A DNA stretch of 64,000 nt from Rebecca billardiae RCC1528 (Eukaryota > Haptophyta). The notes below the pieces were generated by a model that had not been told where the DNA came from, searched no databases, and saw only the letters and a program-made list of their open reading frames with translations. Both the position numbers and the translations under genes were made by a program. This document shows, piece after piece, positions 42,408 to 53,587 of the stretch. Position 1 is the stretch's first letter. Every line of letters starts with the position of its first letter. The stretch is from contig OZ251228.1 of assembly GCA_965240325.2 (NCBI GenBank), positions 2,294,001-2,358,000 on the forward strand. The letters are read 5' to 3'.

Positions 42408-42899
42408 TCACCCGAGCGCTGCCGCCGCCTCGTCGAAGCTGGGGCGCGACACGCCGAATGCCTCCGAGCAATGGCGCGCGCCGTCCATGTCACGGCCCGC
42501 GGTGCACTTGGACGCGTACGCCGAGGCGAAGCGCTCGAGCGGCACTCTCTAGAAGACGGCGGCGTGCCACGTCGGCTCGGCCAGCCGCGCCGCGGCGTCC
42601 TCCACGCCCAGCCCGAAGTAGCGCAGCGTGTTATTGGTGTTCTGCACAAACAGCTGCTTGCGCAGCGCCGGGTCGTGCGGCGTGCGGACCGCGCGGAAGA
42701 GCTGCACGAAGTTCTGGCTCGCGACCTTGTCGATCTTGCAGAAGAGGAGCCGGTGCTCCGGCACGAGGATGAAGGAGCTGTACGAAACGAACGCGGCGCT
42801 TAGCGAGACCGCCCCGTCGCGTTGCTCCTCGCGCCCGCGCCATTTGTGCGTCAGGGATGCGGCAGGGCATGCAATTCCGCTCCGAAAGCTGATGACCAT
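42408..42899 (-). pseudogene. Sulfotransferase (family 2-like) N-terminal part with in-frame stop
   Basis: From an ATG at 42899 the frame carries FVSYSSFILVPEHRLLFCKI then DKVASQNFVQLFRAV, which matches the PAPS 5'-phosphosulfate loop of carbohydrate sulfotransferases (normally PKVACTNW-like). A TAG at 42551-42549 interrupts the frame just before RVPLERFASAYASKC, the 3'-phosphate-binding motif (normally RDPxERFxSAY), and the same frame then stays open for 46 codons to 42408. The rest of the enzyme appears to continue in the frame that starts at 42383, but only 24 bp separate them (with 28 bp between the nearest GT and AG), too short for a normal intron and out of phase. I read this as a sulfotransferase broken by a nonsense change and a small deletion; sequencing error is possible. 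Confidence 0.65.
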
Positions 42900-42908
42900 T
42901 GGCGGCTG

Positions 42909-44939
42909 ATGAAACCTCGATCTTGGAATCGCGCGGGCGTGGATCCGGTGAACTGGCGCGGCCCGGCGGACGAGCTCGCCGCACCACGCGCGCCCGTCCG
43001 GGTGACGCTGCCGGGCGACGCGCGCGCCAGCCGGTGCGCTGTGCACAAGCTGGCCGGCATGGTCGACGTGAAGAGCCGCAAGTGTGATCACACCGGCTGC
43101 ACCACGCTGCCTTCATTCGGCATGCTGGGCGACGCGCGCGCCAGCCGGTGCGGTACGCACAAGCTGGCCGGCATGGTCAACGTGGTGAGCCGCAAGTGTG
43201 ATCACACCGGCTGCACCAAGCAGCCTTCGTTCGGCATGCCGGGCGACGCGCGCGCCAGCCGGTGCGGTACGCACAAGCTGGCCGGCATGGTCGACGTGAA
43301 GAGCCGCAAGTGTGATCACACCGGCTGCACCAAGCAGCCTTCGTTCGGCATGCCGGGCGACGCGCGCGCCAGCCGGTGCGCTACGCACAAGCTGGCCGGC
43401 ATGGTCGACGTGAAGAGCCGCAAGTGTGATCACACCGGCTGCACCAAGCAGCCTAACTTCGGCATGCTGGGCGACGCGCGCGCCAGCCGGTGCGGTACGC
43501 ACAAGCTGGCCGGCATGGTCAACGTGGTGAGCCGCAAGTGTGATCACACCGGCTGCACCAAGCAGCCTTCGTTCGGCATGCCGGGCGACGCGCGCGCCAG
43601 CCGGTGCACTACGCACAAGCTGGCCGGCATGGTCGACGTGAAGAGCCGCAAGTGTGATCACACCGGCTGCACCAAGCAGCCTAACTTCGGCATGCTGGGC
43701 GACGCACGCGCCAGCCGGTGCGCTGCGCACAAGCTGGCCGGCATGGTCGACGTGAAGCACCCCACGTGTGATCACACCGGCTGCACCAAGCAGCCTTCGT
43801 TCGGCATGCCGGGCGACGCGCGCGCCAGCCGGTGCACTACGCACAAGCTGGCCGGCATGGTCGACGTGAAGAGCCACAAGTGTGATCACACGGGCTGCAC
43901 CAAGGGGCCTTCATTCGGCATGCCGGGTGACACGCGCGCCAGCCGGTGCGCTGCGCACAAGCTGGCCGGCATGGTCGACGTGAAGAGCCACAAGTGTGAT
44001 CACACGGGCTGCACCAAGTGGCCTTCGTTCGGCATGCCGGGCGACGCGCGCGCCAGCCGGTGCGCTGCGCACAAGCTGGCCGGCATGGTCGACGTGAAGA
44101 GCCGCAAGTGTGATCACGCGGGCTGCACCAAGGGGCCTTCGTTCGGCATGCCGGGCGACGCGCGCGCCAGCCGGTGCGGTACGCACAAGCTGGCCGGCAT
44201 GGTCGACGTGAAGAGCCGCAAGTGTGATCACACCGGCTGCACCAAGAAGCCTCACTTCGGCATGCCGGGCGAGCGGCGCGCCAGCCGGTGCGGTACGCAC
44301 AAGCTGGCCGGCATGGTCGACGTGAAGAGCCGCAAGTGTGATCACACCGGCTGCACCAAGAAGCCTCACTTCGGCATGCCGGGCGAGCGGCGCGCCAGCC
44401 GGTGCGCTACGCACAAGCTGGCCGGAATGGTCGACGTTAAGAACCCCAAGTGTGATCACACTGGCTGCACCGCACGGCCTTCTTTCGGCATGCTGGGCGA
44501 CGCGCGCGCCAGCCGGTGCGCTGTGCACAAGCTGGCCGGCATGGTCGACGTAGTGAGCCGCAAGTGTGATCACACGGGCTGCACCAAGTGTCCTTCGTTC
44601 GGCATGCTGGGTGACGCGCGCGCCAGCCGGTGCGCTGTGCACAAGCTGGCCGGCATGGTTAACACTCGGCTCGCCGTCCTCAAGCGCAGGCTGGAGCATG
44701 GCACCGGCGACCAGGGCACGCGTGCAGCGAAGCGACAGCACAAACGCACCAGCCGCATTGCCACCGTCTCGGACTCCGCCCCGCAGCTGCCTGAACTGCC
44801 GCCGCTGGTCGGGAGACTCGAGAGAGGCAACGGGGCGGATTGCCGAACGCCGCCACACGACGATGGTGACACAGATGATGAGTCTCACCATTGGACGGTG
44901 ATGGCATCCGATCTGTCATCCCCTTACTTCCGACGATGA
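42909..44939 (+). CDS. EsV-1-7 cysteine-rich repeat protein, 14 repeats (copy D)
   Basis: A 676-aa protein from the ATG at 42909, the only copy with a clear ATG ahead of the repeats (MKPRSWNRAGVDPVNW). It has a half unit (TLPGDARASRCAVHKLAGM), then 14 complete C-x4-C-x16-C-x2-H-x12 units, then the family tail (LKRRLEHG and AKRQHKRTSR) and an ending (WTVMASDLSS) like copy A. All Cys/His positions are kept in every unit. Two units have PGERRAS instead of PGDARAS. Its units are more alike than those in copy A, suggesting recent homogenisation. It lies head to head with the sulfotransferase, with 9 bp between the two ATGs. The basic tail suggests nuclear location and the repeats probably bind zinc; the function is not known. 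Confidence 0.88.
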   Translation: MKPRSWNRAGVDPVNWRGPADELAAPRAPVRVTLPGDARASRCAVHKLAGMVDVKSRKCDHTGCTTLPSFGMLGDARASRCGTHKLAGMVNVVSRKCDHTGCTKQPSFGMPGDARASRCGTHKLAGMVDVKSRKCDHTGCTKQPSFGMPGDARASRCATHKLAGMVDVKSRKCDHTGCTKQPNFGMLGDARASRCGTHKLAGMVNVVSRKCDHTGCTKQPSFGMPGDARASRCTTHKLAGMVDVKSRKCDHTGCTKQPNFGMLGDARASRCAAHKLAGMVDVKHPTCDHTGCTKQPSFGMPGDARASRCTTHKLAGMVDVKSHKCDHTGCTKGPSFGMPGDTRASRCAAHKLAGMVDVKSHKCDHTGCTKWPSFGMPGDARASRCAAHKLAGMVDVKSRKCDHAGCTKGPSFGMPGDARASRCGTHKLAGMVDVKSRKCDHTGCTKKPHFGMPGERRASRCGTHKLAGMVDVKSRKCDHTGCTKKPHFGMPGERRASRCATHKLAGMVDVKNPKCDHTGCTARPSFGMLGDARASRCAVHKLAGMVDVVSRKCDHTGCTKCPSFGMLGDARASRCAVHKLAGMVNTRLAVLKRRLEHGTGDQGTRAAKRQHKRTSRIATVSDSAPQLPELPPLVGRLERGNGADCRTPPHDDGDTDDESHHWTVMASDLSSPYFRR

Positions 44940-45654
44940 TGATTAATTCCGATGATGCTGATGCGCATGATGCTGTCTTTGATGATCTCCGCGCCCTCGA
45001 CTCCGCTCTCGGATAGCACGTACGTAGTAGTAGCAGTACAGTCCTCTTTTATCTCCGGTTAATAATAAGTAAGTATAGCACGGCGGCGGGCCCGCGGGCC
45101 CCGCGGCGGGCCGGTGGCCGTAAGCTACACGGGGGGGCGGGGCCCCGGGCAGGGGACTGCTGTCTGTGAGGAGCTCGCTGATGCTGCGCTGCTGCTGATG
45201 ATCTAATCCTGCCGGGATATCTCGTCAGGCTCATCCGATACGACGTCATACGATGATGACGACGATGTCATCCGAGTATATATGACTCGCGACAGCTAGC
45301 TGCTACTACTTTAGATTATTTACTTATGATACATTCGATATCCGGGCTCCGGCGCGATACATCGAAATCGTCCTGTCCGTCCAGGTTACTGATGCCTGAT
45401 GGCGATGCGGTGATGTCGTCATCACGGTGTGACTCGGGCTCGGCCACACGGACGGTTGGTTAGCTACTGCTCAGTGCTCACTCAGTCACTGAGTCACTGC
45501 TGCTGCACTTGTTCGCGGAGTCCCTCCGGTCCCGGATCAGCTTGGAGTGGTATTTTGTAAGCCCCTTGGTTCCACTGTCCGGCCCAGACCGGATTCGCTG
45601 ACTGGACTCTGGAGTAGCGGACCGTCCGAAGCGTCACGGAAAATTCCGTTGCTG

Positions 45655-45726
<72 letters not shown>

Positions 45727-45756
45727 GATATAGATATAGATATAGTAGATATATAG
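45655..45756. repeat. (CT)n microsatellite followed by TAGATA repeats
   Basis: About 70 bp of CT dinucleotides run straight into (ATAGAT)-like units ending near 45756. Confidence 0.97.
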
Positions 45757-46681
45757 TGGCCCTCAAGTTTAAGCGATGAAATCAAGCGGCGGCTCTGTCG
45801 TGATCGTCGGCGCTGAAGGTGAAGGCCGTGGTGCTGATGGCTGCGTACTTGGGGCTGATGCCCGCCCACAGTCACGTGTTCAGCCTTGCCGTGTCGTGCG
45901 GGAGGCGGCGGTAGCGTGCGCTGAAAGTAGATGCAGCCGATCGGCGAGCTCGACGGTAGCCGCGCGGCGGCCTCCCGACCAAGCCGTGTGAGGCATCCGC
46001 CGGCCTGCGCCTGCGAGTCCTCCGTGCGTGGAGCTAGGCTCCCACGCGTGGCCCGAGGCGTACGCGGGGTGCCGTCCGAGCGCGCCAGTGCACACCGAGC
46101 GCAGCAAGCTGGGCACCCTGCGAGGCAGGAGCATGCAATCGAGCGAGCGCTGCCCACGAGCTGAGCCTGTCGAGCCGCTGGCACAGCCCGGCGCGGCAGC
46201 TGCGCGAAAGTCTGTGGTGCGCCTGCACGTGGTCAAAGCACAAGCTCACACGCTGTGTGTGGACCAGGGACACAGAGCGTACGTGCATGCGCACCACGCT
46301 CGAATTTATTGCGTGCGCGGAGCGGCGCTGTGCGTGCACGACCCGATGCTGGTGCATGTGAGACCAGTCAGGTCTGTGCGCGATGGCCGCGGCCGCGCGA
46401 GCGCGCGCGTGCGCGACACAGCACACTTGCGGGCGAGCCGTGTGTCTGCGCAGACGTGGGTGCTCCCCGACCGTGCGCCACGAGCGAGAGAGCCGCCATG
46501 GTGCGCTCGTCACGGCGTGAGCGGGCGTGCAATCACGTAGTATAGCCAGCGAAGCGCGGACGCTTATTATGAACCTGAGGGGTACCCGTACTAGTACCAC
46601 TAGTGCCTAGTGAGTAGTGGCGTCGTGACCGCGTCATCAGCCGGCCTACTATAATATAGCAGCAGCTGGATGAGTGACGAG

Positions 46682-46746
46682 CATATATATATATATATAT
46701 ATGTATGTATATATATATAGATAGATAGATAGATAGATAGATAGAT
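46682..46746. repeat. (TA)n and (GATA)n microsatellite
   Basis: TA dinucleotides with GTATGTA interruptions, then about seven GATA units. Confidence 0.97.
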
Positions 46747-46862
46747 GCGTGATATTAACGGCGGCTGATGACGACGACGACTCGTAGTCGCGAGTTCGCA
46801 TGTGCGACGTCCATTCTGCGCATCACCCGCCGGCCGCCGATTGAGCTCACACGTCAATTCTG

Positions 46863-49800
46863 CTACATGGACGCCGCGCTGAGCACGCCCAGCTCGGCGC
46901 CCGCGCCCGCGCGCGCAGAGACGGTGCCCAGGCCGCCGAGCGCCGGGCGCTCGCCGATGTCGACGGCCTCGACGGTCTCGTCCTGCTCGGCCGCCATGAC
47001 GCGCGGCAGCGGGATCACCACGCGCTGCGCCGCCGGCGCGGCGAGCGCGTTCGCCTCCGCCTGCGCCTGCGAGAGCCGGTCGGTGAGGCGGCGCGTCGAC
47101 TTGCGCGTGTTGATGCGCGCGCGGTGCATCTTGGCCTGCGCGATCGAGCGCGTGCTCCCCGCCGCGGCCCACGAGCGGTGGAACGCCTCGCGCGAGCGCG
47201 AGACGCGCTCGGCGGTGCCCTCGCTCGAGCCCCTGCGGTCCTCCTCCTCCTCCGACCCGTCGCCGCCCGGCGCGGGGATCAGCCCGACGTGGCCGAGCGT
47301 CGGCAGCGGCGCGGCGGCGCGCTTGGGCGTGCGCGCGGGCGGCAGCGCGTGCGCCGACTCGGGCGTGCCGCGCGCCGCGGGGCGGCGCGGCGGCGGCGAG
47401 GCGCCGACGGTGAGCGGCCGGCCGTCCGGCCGCGAGCCGTCGTCGTACCGCGTGCGCAGCGTGCCGAACGCCGTGCCGTGGTACGAGATCGTCGAGAAGG
47501 CCTGCAGCGCCATCTCCTTGGCGCGCGCGCGCTCGGCCTCGAGCGCGACGCGCCGCTCATCAAACGCGGCGGCCGATTTCTCCAGCTCGGCCTCCATGCG
47601 CCGGAGGACGGCGACGCGCTCGGCGGGGTGCGGCGCGGCGAGCTCGCCGCGCACGCGCTCGAGCCGCTCGCGCGCGCGCTGCCCGCGCCGCTGCGCGCGC
47701 GCGCGCGCCTCGGCGTGGTCCGCGTCGCGCTGTGCGATCCTCTGCGCGATGAGCTGCAGGTCTGGCGCCCACGGCTTGGTCGGGCCGCCGTAGCCGGGGG
47801 TGAGCATGGCGAGCTCGAGCATGAGGTGCTCGTTCGCCGAGCCGAGCTGCAGCAGCTCCTTCTTGAGGTACAGCACCTCGAGGGCCTGCGCGGGGGGGGG
47901 GGGGGGGGGTCGCGGGTGGCGCGGGTGGCGCGGTCGGCGTGTGAGCACAAGCCAGCCCCGGCGCTGCGCGGCGCGGGCGGGCTCGGCGGCCGGCGCGGCG
48001 CGGGGCCGCGCGCGCCATTGTGGCAGCGCGCGCGCGCGCGCACCAGGTTGTCGTTCCGCGCCACCAGCTCCGCCTCAGCCGCGGCGTCGAGCATGGCAGC
48101 CGCGCCACCAGCCTCGGCCGTGGGCTCGGCAGCGGCAGAGGCGGTCGCACCGCCCAGCGCGGTCGAGTGCGCACCTCCTCCAGGCTCGGTGGGCGAGGCG
48201 GGTGCGGGCTCGGCCGCGGCGGCCGGCGCGCTGCGCTCGCGCGTGGGCTGCGGCGGAGCCTCGGGCTCCGGCGCCGCCGTCTGCGCCGCCGCGTCGGCCG
48301 CCGCGGCGGCAGCGGCGGGCTCTCCGCCGCCGCTCGCCGCCTCGGCCGCACCGAGCGCATCGGCCGCGGCCGCGCTCGGTGGCAGGGCCGAGGCGACGGG
48401 CGGTGCCGCCGGGTGCGCGCCGCCCGCGCCCTCCAGCTGCTGCGCCGCGCTCGGCGCGACGGCCGCGCCGCTGGCGGGCGCGGGCGGCGCGGCGGGCGGC
48501 GCGGGCGTGACGGGCGGCAGCGCTGCCGTGGGCGTGGGCGTGCGGAGCGTGGCCGCCGGGGCCACGCCGCCGCGCGCGGCCGGCGACGGCGGCGCGACGC
48601 CCGCGCGCGGCGAGCGCGCGCCCAAAAGCCCTGGGCTCGGTCGCGGGCTCGGTCGCGGGCTCGGGCTCGGTCGCGGGCTCGGCGCGGGGCTCGCGCGCGG
48701 CGTGCCGCCGCCCGCGCCCGCCTGCCGCGCCGCGCGCTCGATCGTCAGGTGCTCGATCCGCTTGTCCAGCACGCTCATGATGTGCGCGTCCGAGCTCAGA
48801 CGGTCCACCTCGGCGCCGAGCTCGGCCGCGCGCGCCTCGAGCTGCGCGCGCTCTGTCTCGAGGGCGGCGAGGGCGGCGGTGGTGAGGCTGGTCTGCGTCT
48901 GGGCGGGCGCGCTCGGCGGCTTGCCGAACGACGCGCCGCGCTTCATGCGGCCCGTGGGGCTCGAGGGCACCGAGGCGGAGACGCCCTGGCCGGGCGCGGC
49001 GAGCCGGCCGCCGCGCGCGCCGTCGGCGGCCGACGCGCCGCCCTCGCCGCCCTCGCCCTCCTCGTCCGCCATCGCGGCCTGCGCGGCCTGCGCGGCCTGG
49101 CGCTGCGCGAACATCTGCGCGGCGCCCATCAGCTGGTGCGAAGGGCGGTCCTCCTCCTTCCGCTTCTTCTGCAGCGCCGCGCGCGTCTCCGCCAGCTTCT
49201 CCTTCGTCTCCGCCAGCTGGCGCGAGAGCGTTTCCACCTCGGCGCGCGCCTCGGCGGCCGAGCGCTGCAGCCGCTCGTGTGCTGCGCGCGCGCGCGTCGC
49301 GCCCGTGTGCACCGCCTCGGCGAGCGTGGCGACGTGCGCGTTGGAGCGCGCGCGCAGCGCGGGCACGGTGGGCAGCGCGGCGGGCAGCAGCGCGTCCGGC
49401 TGCGCGGGGCTGCGCGCCAGCACCTCCTGCAGCTCCTTGAGCGCAGCGGACGCGCCCGCGTCCGCGCCGTCCGCGCCCGCGTCCGCGCCGTCCGCCTCCT
49501 CCGAGCCCTCGGGCAGCAGCAGCGACTTGGCCTCGGCGGCGAGCTCGGCGGTGCGCGCGCGCAGCGCGTCGGCGGCCTGCACCTCCGAGATCGCCGTGAG
49601 GCGGAGCTGCCGGCGCAGCGCGCGCTGCGCGTGCCGCAGCGCCGCCACCGGCGCGGCCAGCGCCGAGCGCGCGTGCACGGCGGCCAGCGGCTTGCCCGCC
49701 GCCTCCGCCTCGGCGGCCTCGGCCTCCGCCTCGGTCTTGAGCGCCAGCGCCTCCTCCGCGCGGTCGGCGGGTGTCTGCGGCCGCGACGCCGCCGCCTTGG

Positions 49801-52800
49801 TGCTCTCCGCCGCCCCCGCCGAGCGCCGCGCGCGCACGAACGTCGCCATCGCCTCCTCGAGCGCAACACCCTCTCGCAGCGCGGCCGCGGCCGCGCGCGT
49901 GTCCGCGCGCGACGCGTCGAGCTCGGCCTCGAGCGACTTGATCTTCTCGCGCGCGCCCTCGCCCGCGGCGGCGGAGAGCAGCTGCACCGCCTCGTCGCGC
50001 TGCCTCGAGACCGAGCTCACGCTCGCCTCCGCGCGCGCCTCCGCCTCCTCCAGGGCCACGCGTCCATCCTCCTCCGCGCGTCGCGCGTCCTCGCGCGCAC
50101 TCTCGAGCTGCGAGCGGAGCACGACGCTCAGCGCGCCGGTCTCGGCGACGCGCGCGCGCAGCTCGCGCGCGGCGGAGGCGGCGTCGGCGAGCTCGGCGTC
50201 CGCGCCGCGCAGCGCGTCGAGCACGCACGCGGCGCGCGCGCGCGCCTCCGCGCCGGCCGCGCGCGCGGCGCCGAGCTCGCCCGCGAGCGCAGACAGGCGA
50301 TCTTCAGACTCCCCGCGTCCGGCGCTGGCGACGGCCGCCTCGGCCTCGGCGCGCGCGGCGTCGAGCTCGGTCGAGCGCGCGTCGAGCTCGGCGGAGAGCG
50401 CGGCGCGCTCGCGCTCGAGCGCGCTCGCGCGCCCCTCCGCCTCGCGCAGCTGCGAGGACAGCTCATGCAGCTCGGCCGCGCGCTGCGCGGCGGCCCGCTC
50501 CGCGTCCGCCGCGCGCCCCTCCGCGTCCGCCGCGAGCGCGTGCGCCTCCTCCGACGTGCGGCGAGAGCCCGCGGCGGACGCGGCGGCGGCTGGCGAGCCG
50601 TGCGCGCCGTCGGAGCCGCCGGCGCGCTCGGCGCTCGAGCCGCCGAGCGCGACGTCCCCGGGCTGCGCACGTCGCACCGCGCCGCCGCCGCCGCCGTCGG
50701 GCGGCGCGTCGACACCGAGCGCGCGCGCGTTGGCGCGCTCGAGCGCCAGGCGCACGGACTCGGCGACGTGCACGGAGAGGAGGGAGCGGCGGTGCGGGTG
50801 CTGGCGGGTAGGGTAGGGCTGCTCGCGCGGGGGCGCGCCGTCCTCGAGCGCGCGCATCCGCCTGCGGTGCTCCTCGCCGCCCGCCTGCTCCGACGGCTCG
50901 GCCGAGGCGGGCGCCGCCGCGCCCGCCGCCGCGCCCGCCGCCGCGCCGCCGCCCGCCGCCTCCGCCGCGAGCGCGGCCACCGCCGCGACCGCCTCGTCCT
51001 CGCCCCACGCGCCGCCCTCGCCCTCCTCCTCCTCGTACACCACCACCTCCTCGTCCTCCGACGACGCGCCGCCGAGCACCTGCTCGCGCCAGAACGCCTC
51101 GAGGTCGGCGCGGCGCGGGCCGACGCGCGCGCGCTCGGTCGACAGCGGACCGCCCTCCCCGTCCGAGTAGACGGCGGGAGCGCCGCCGAGGGCGAGGGGC
51201 GGCGTGCGCGGGACGGGCTCGGCGCCGCGCGGCGCGGCCGCGTGGCCCTCGCCCGCGCGCGCCGCGCCCGCGCCCTGCTGCCCCGAGCCGCCGACGGGCG
51301 TGGGCGCGAGCAGCGCCGCTGCCTTGGCCGCCAGCAGCTCCGACTCCGCTCGGTCGAGCCGAGCGCGCAGCGCGCTCGCGTCCGCGCGCGCGCCGTCCGC
51401 CTGCCGGCCGAGCTCGGCCTGCATCTCCTCGATGCGCGAGAGCAGCGTGCGGTTGTCCTCCTTCAGGTCGTGCGCCTCCTGCGCGTGCAGAAACCCCGCC
51501 GCGGTGGCGGAGTGCGCCTCGGCGAGCAGCGAGACGACGCGCCGCGCCTCGGACTCTGCCGCGCCCACCTCGTTCACGAACATCGAGCGGAGCATCTCGG
51601 AGGCGGCGCGCGCCGCGGCGGCGTGCGCGCGCGCCTCGGCCAGCGCGTGCGCGTGCTCCGCGCCCTTCGCCTGCAGCTGCAGCGCGACCAGCGCCTCCGC
51701 GCCCGCGTCCGCCTCCTCGCGCGCGCTCTGGCGCGCCGCGTCCGCGTCCGCGCGCGCGGCGCCGAGCTCGGCCTCGAGCTCGGCCACGCGCTGTCGCAGC
51801 GCCTCCGCCTCCTCGCGCGCGTCGGCGAGCGCGCCGTCGGTGGCGGAGTGCTCGGCGAGCCGCGCCTCGAGGTTGTCCGCGCGCCGGCGCTGCGCCTCCG
51901 CCTCCGCCTCCGCGCCGTCGGCGCGCGCGCGCTCGTCGTCGGCGCGCGCGCGCCACTCCGCCTCCGCCTCGCCAAAGCGCGCGTCGACCGCGTCCGCGTG
52001 CGCCTTCGCGTCGGTGGCGCGCTTGGCGGCGGCGTCGCTCGCCGCGCGCACCTCGACGAGCATCGCCTCCAGCTCGTCCACCCGCGCCTGCGAGCCGCCG
52101 CCCTCCGCGTCGCGCTGCGCCAGCTCCGCCTCGAGGCCGGAGAGCGCCTCGCGCTGGTCGCGTGCCTCCTTGCGCTCGCGCGCGAGCTCGTCGCGCGTGC
52201 GCTTGAGCTCGGCGTCGGCCTTGTGCAGCGCGAGCTTCGACTCGGTCGCGGCCGAGGCGACGCGCAGCGCCGCCTCGCGCACGTCGTTCTCGGCCGCCTG
52301 CAGCTCGGCGAGCGAGAGCTCCCGGTCCACGCCGAGCTCGGCGAGCCCGCCCTGCAGGTCTGCGATTGCGTTGTGCAGCTTGGCGATCTCGACCTCGGAC
52401 TGCGCGAGCTCGCCGAGCCGCGACTGGAGGTGCGAGACCTGCCCCGCGTGCGCGCGGCGCAGCCTGCTCGCGCCCGCCGCCTGCGCCCGGCGCACCTCCT
52501 CGCTCAGCTCCCCCGCGCTCGGCCCCGCCAGCACCTGCTCCAGCTCCTCGAGGTCGGAGAGCGCCTCGCGCTCATCAAACCGGGAGAGCGTGTCAAAGTG
52601 CTTCGAGTCGAGGGGCACGTCGGCGCCGCGGATCTCGCGCTGCGCGAGGGCGGGGGCGGGCGCGCGCGGGGCGGGGGCGGGGGCGGGGCGGGGGGCGGCG
52701 CCAGCGCGCGCAGCGCGACCGAGCGACGTCAGCGCGCGCGCGTGTCGCGCGCGCCGCGCCGCGCGCGCCGCGCCGCGCGCACCAGCGTGGCGGCGCGCTC

Positions 52801-53460
52801 GTTGCACAGCCGCTTGTAGTCGATCACCTTGACGAGCAGCGTCTCCTTCGCGTCGAGCAGCCGCGCCGCCGCGCCGTTCACGTACGCGTGGTGCAGCTCC
52901 TCAAACTCGAGGTCGTCGTCCTCGTACTCGCGGCCCTGCGAGTGCGCGGCCGCGCGGAGCGAGCGCGCGTTCTCGAGCGCGCGCGCGCGGCGGTCCGCCT
53001 CCTCGCTCGTCGCGGCGTCGTACGCCTCGAGCACCTTCGAGATCCGCTGCTCCACCAGCTGCAGCTCGCCCTCCGCCACCATGTCCTCGAAGATCTCCTT
53101 CGCCTCCACGTGCTCGGTGATGCCGCGCACGGGCTTGAGCGCGAGCGGGCGCCCGCTGTACTTGGACGCGGCGCTCTGGCTCGTTCGGCCCCACCGGCTC
53201 CCGGTGCTCCGGCCGCCCTGCGACACGTTGGTCGGCGTGGGCGAGGGCGGCGGCAGGCCCGACTCGTGCAGCGACGTCGCCTGCACGTCGAGCGTCGCGC
53301 CGCGCGCGCGCTGGCCCTGCACAGCCATGCTCCGCCGGGTGCGCGAAGTCGACGCAGGCGCGGGCGAGGCCGCCGCGCCCGGCGTGCGCGATCGCGCCGC
53401 CGGCGAGCGCGACGGCGAGCGCGAAGCCGATCCCCGCGTGGCGGAGGGTCGGGTCGACAT
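46863..53460 (-). CDS. Very large coiled-coil protein, three exons
   Basis: Exon 1 is 53460-52783, exon 2 is 52639-48044 and exon 3 is 47885-46863. The introns are 143 bp and 158 bp, both with GTGCGC donors and GCGCAG acceptors, and both keep phase 0, giving about 2,098 aa. Exon 1 has a Ser/Arg-rich start, then helical segments (VEQRISKVLEAYDAATSEEA). Exon 2 is almost wholly heptad-rich Ala/Glu/Arg coiled coil with Ser/Pro/Ala-rich breaks. Exon 3 starts ALEVLYLKKELLQLGSANEH and ends in a more varied tail. I recognise no catalytic domain; it resembles cytoskeletal, centrosomal or basal-body scaffold proteins. The second intron has an 18-G run on the plus strand (a C run before the acceptor). 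Coding identity rests on frame continuity across 6.6 kb and the shared splice signals. Confidence 0.8.
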
Positions 53461-53587
53461 TGTGTGTGTGCGCTGGGTGCGCCACCCTCGGCCACCGTCC
53501 CACCGTCTTGCTCGTCGTTTCAGCACCCTTCAGTGACCCTGTAACAGATGCGCCTTGTACTAATCGACGAGCGCGCAACGATGGGCG

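Larger units (their letters stand above)
44940..46862. other. Repeat-rich intergenic region
   Basis: It holds microsatellites and short open frames of no recognisable family; a 170-codon frame at 46028-46540 is not convincing. Confidence 0.5.

Noticed and set aside
46028-46540. A 170-codon frame between the microsatellites
   Set aside because: It has fairly varied composition, but no motif, no splice context and an equally long frame on the opposite strand.
48020-52819. A 1,599-codon plus-strand frame over the coiled-coil gene
   Set aside because: It is Arg/Ala/Leu-rich antisense. The minus strand shows heptads and phase-compatible exons with consistent splice sites.
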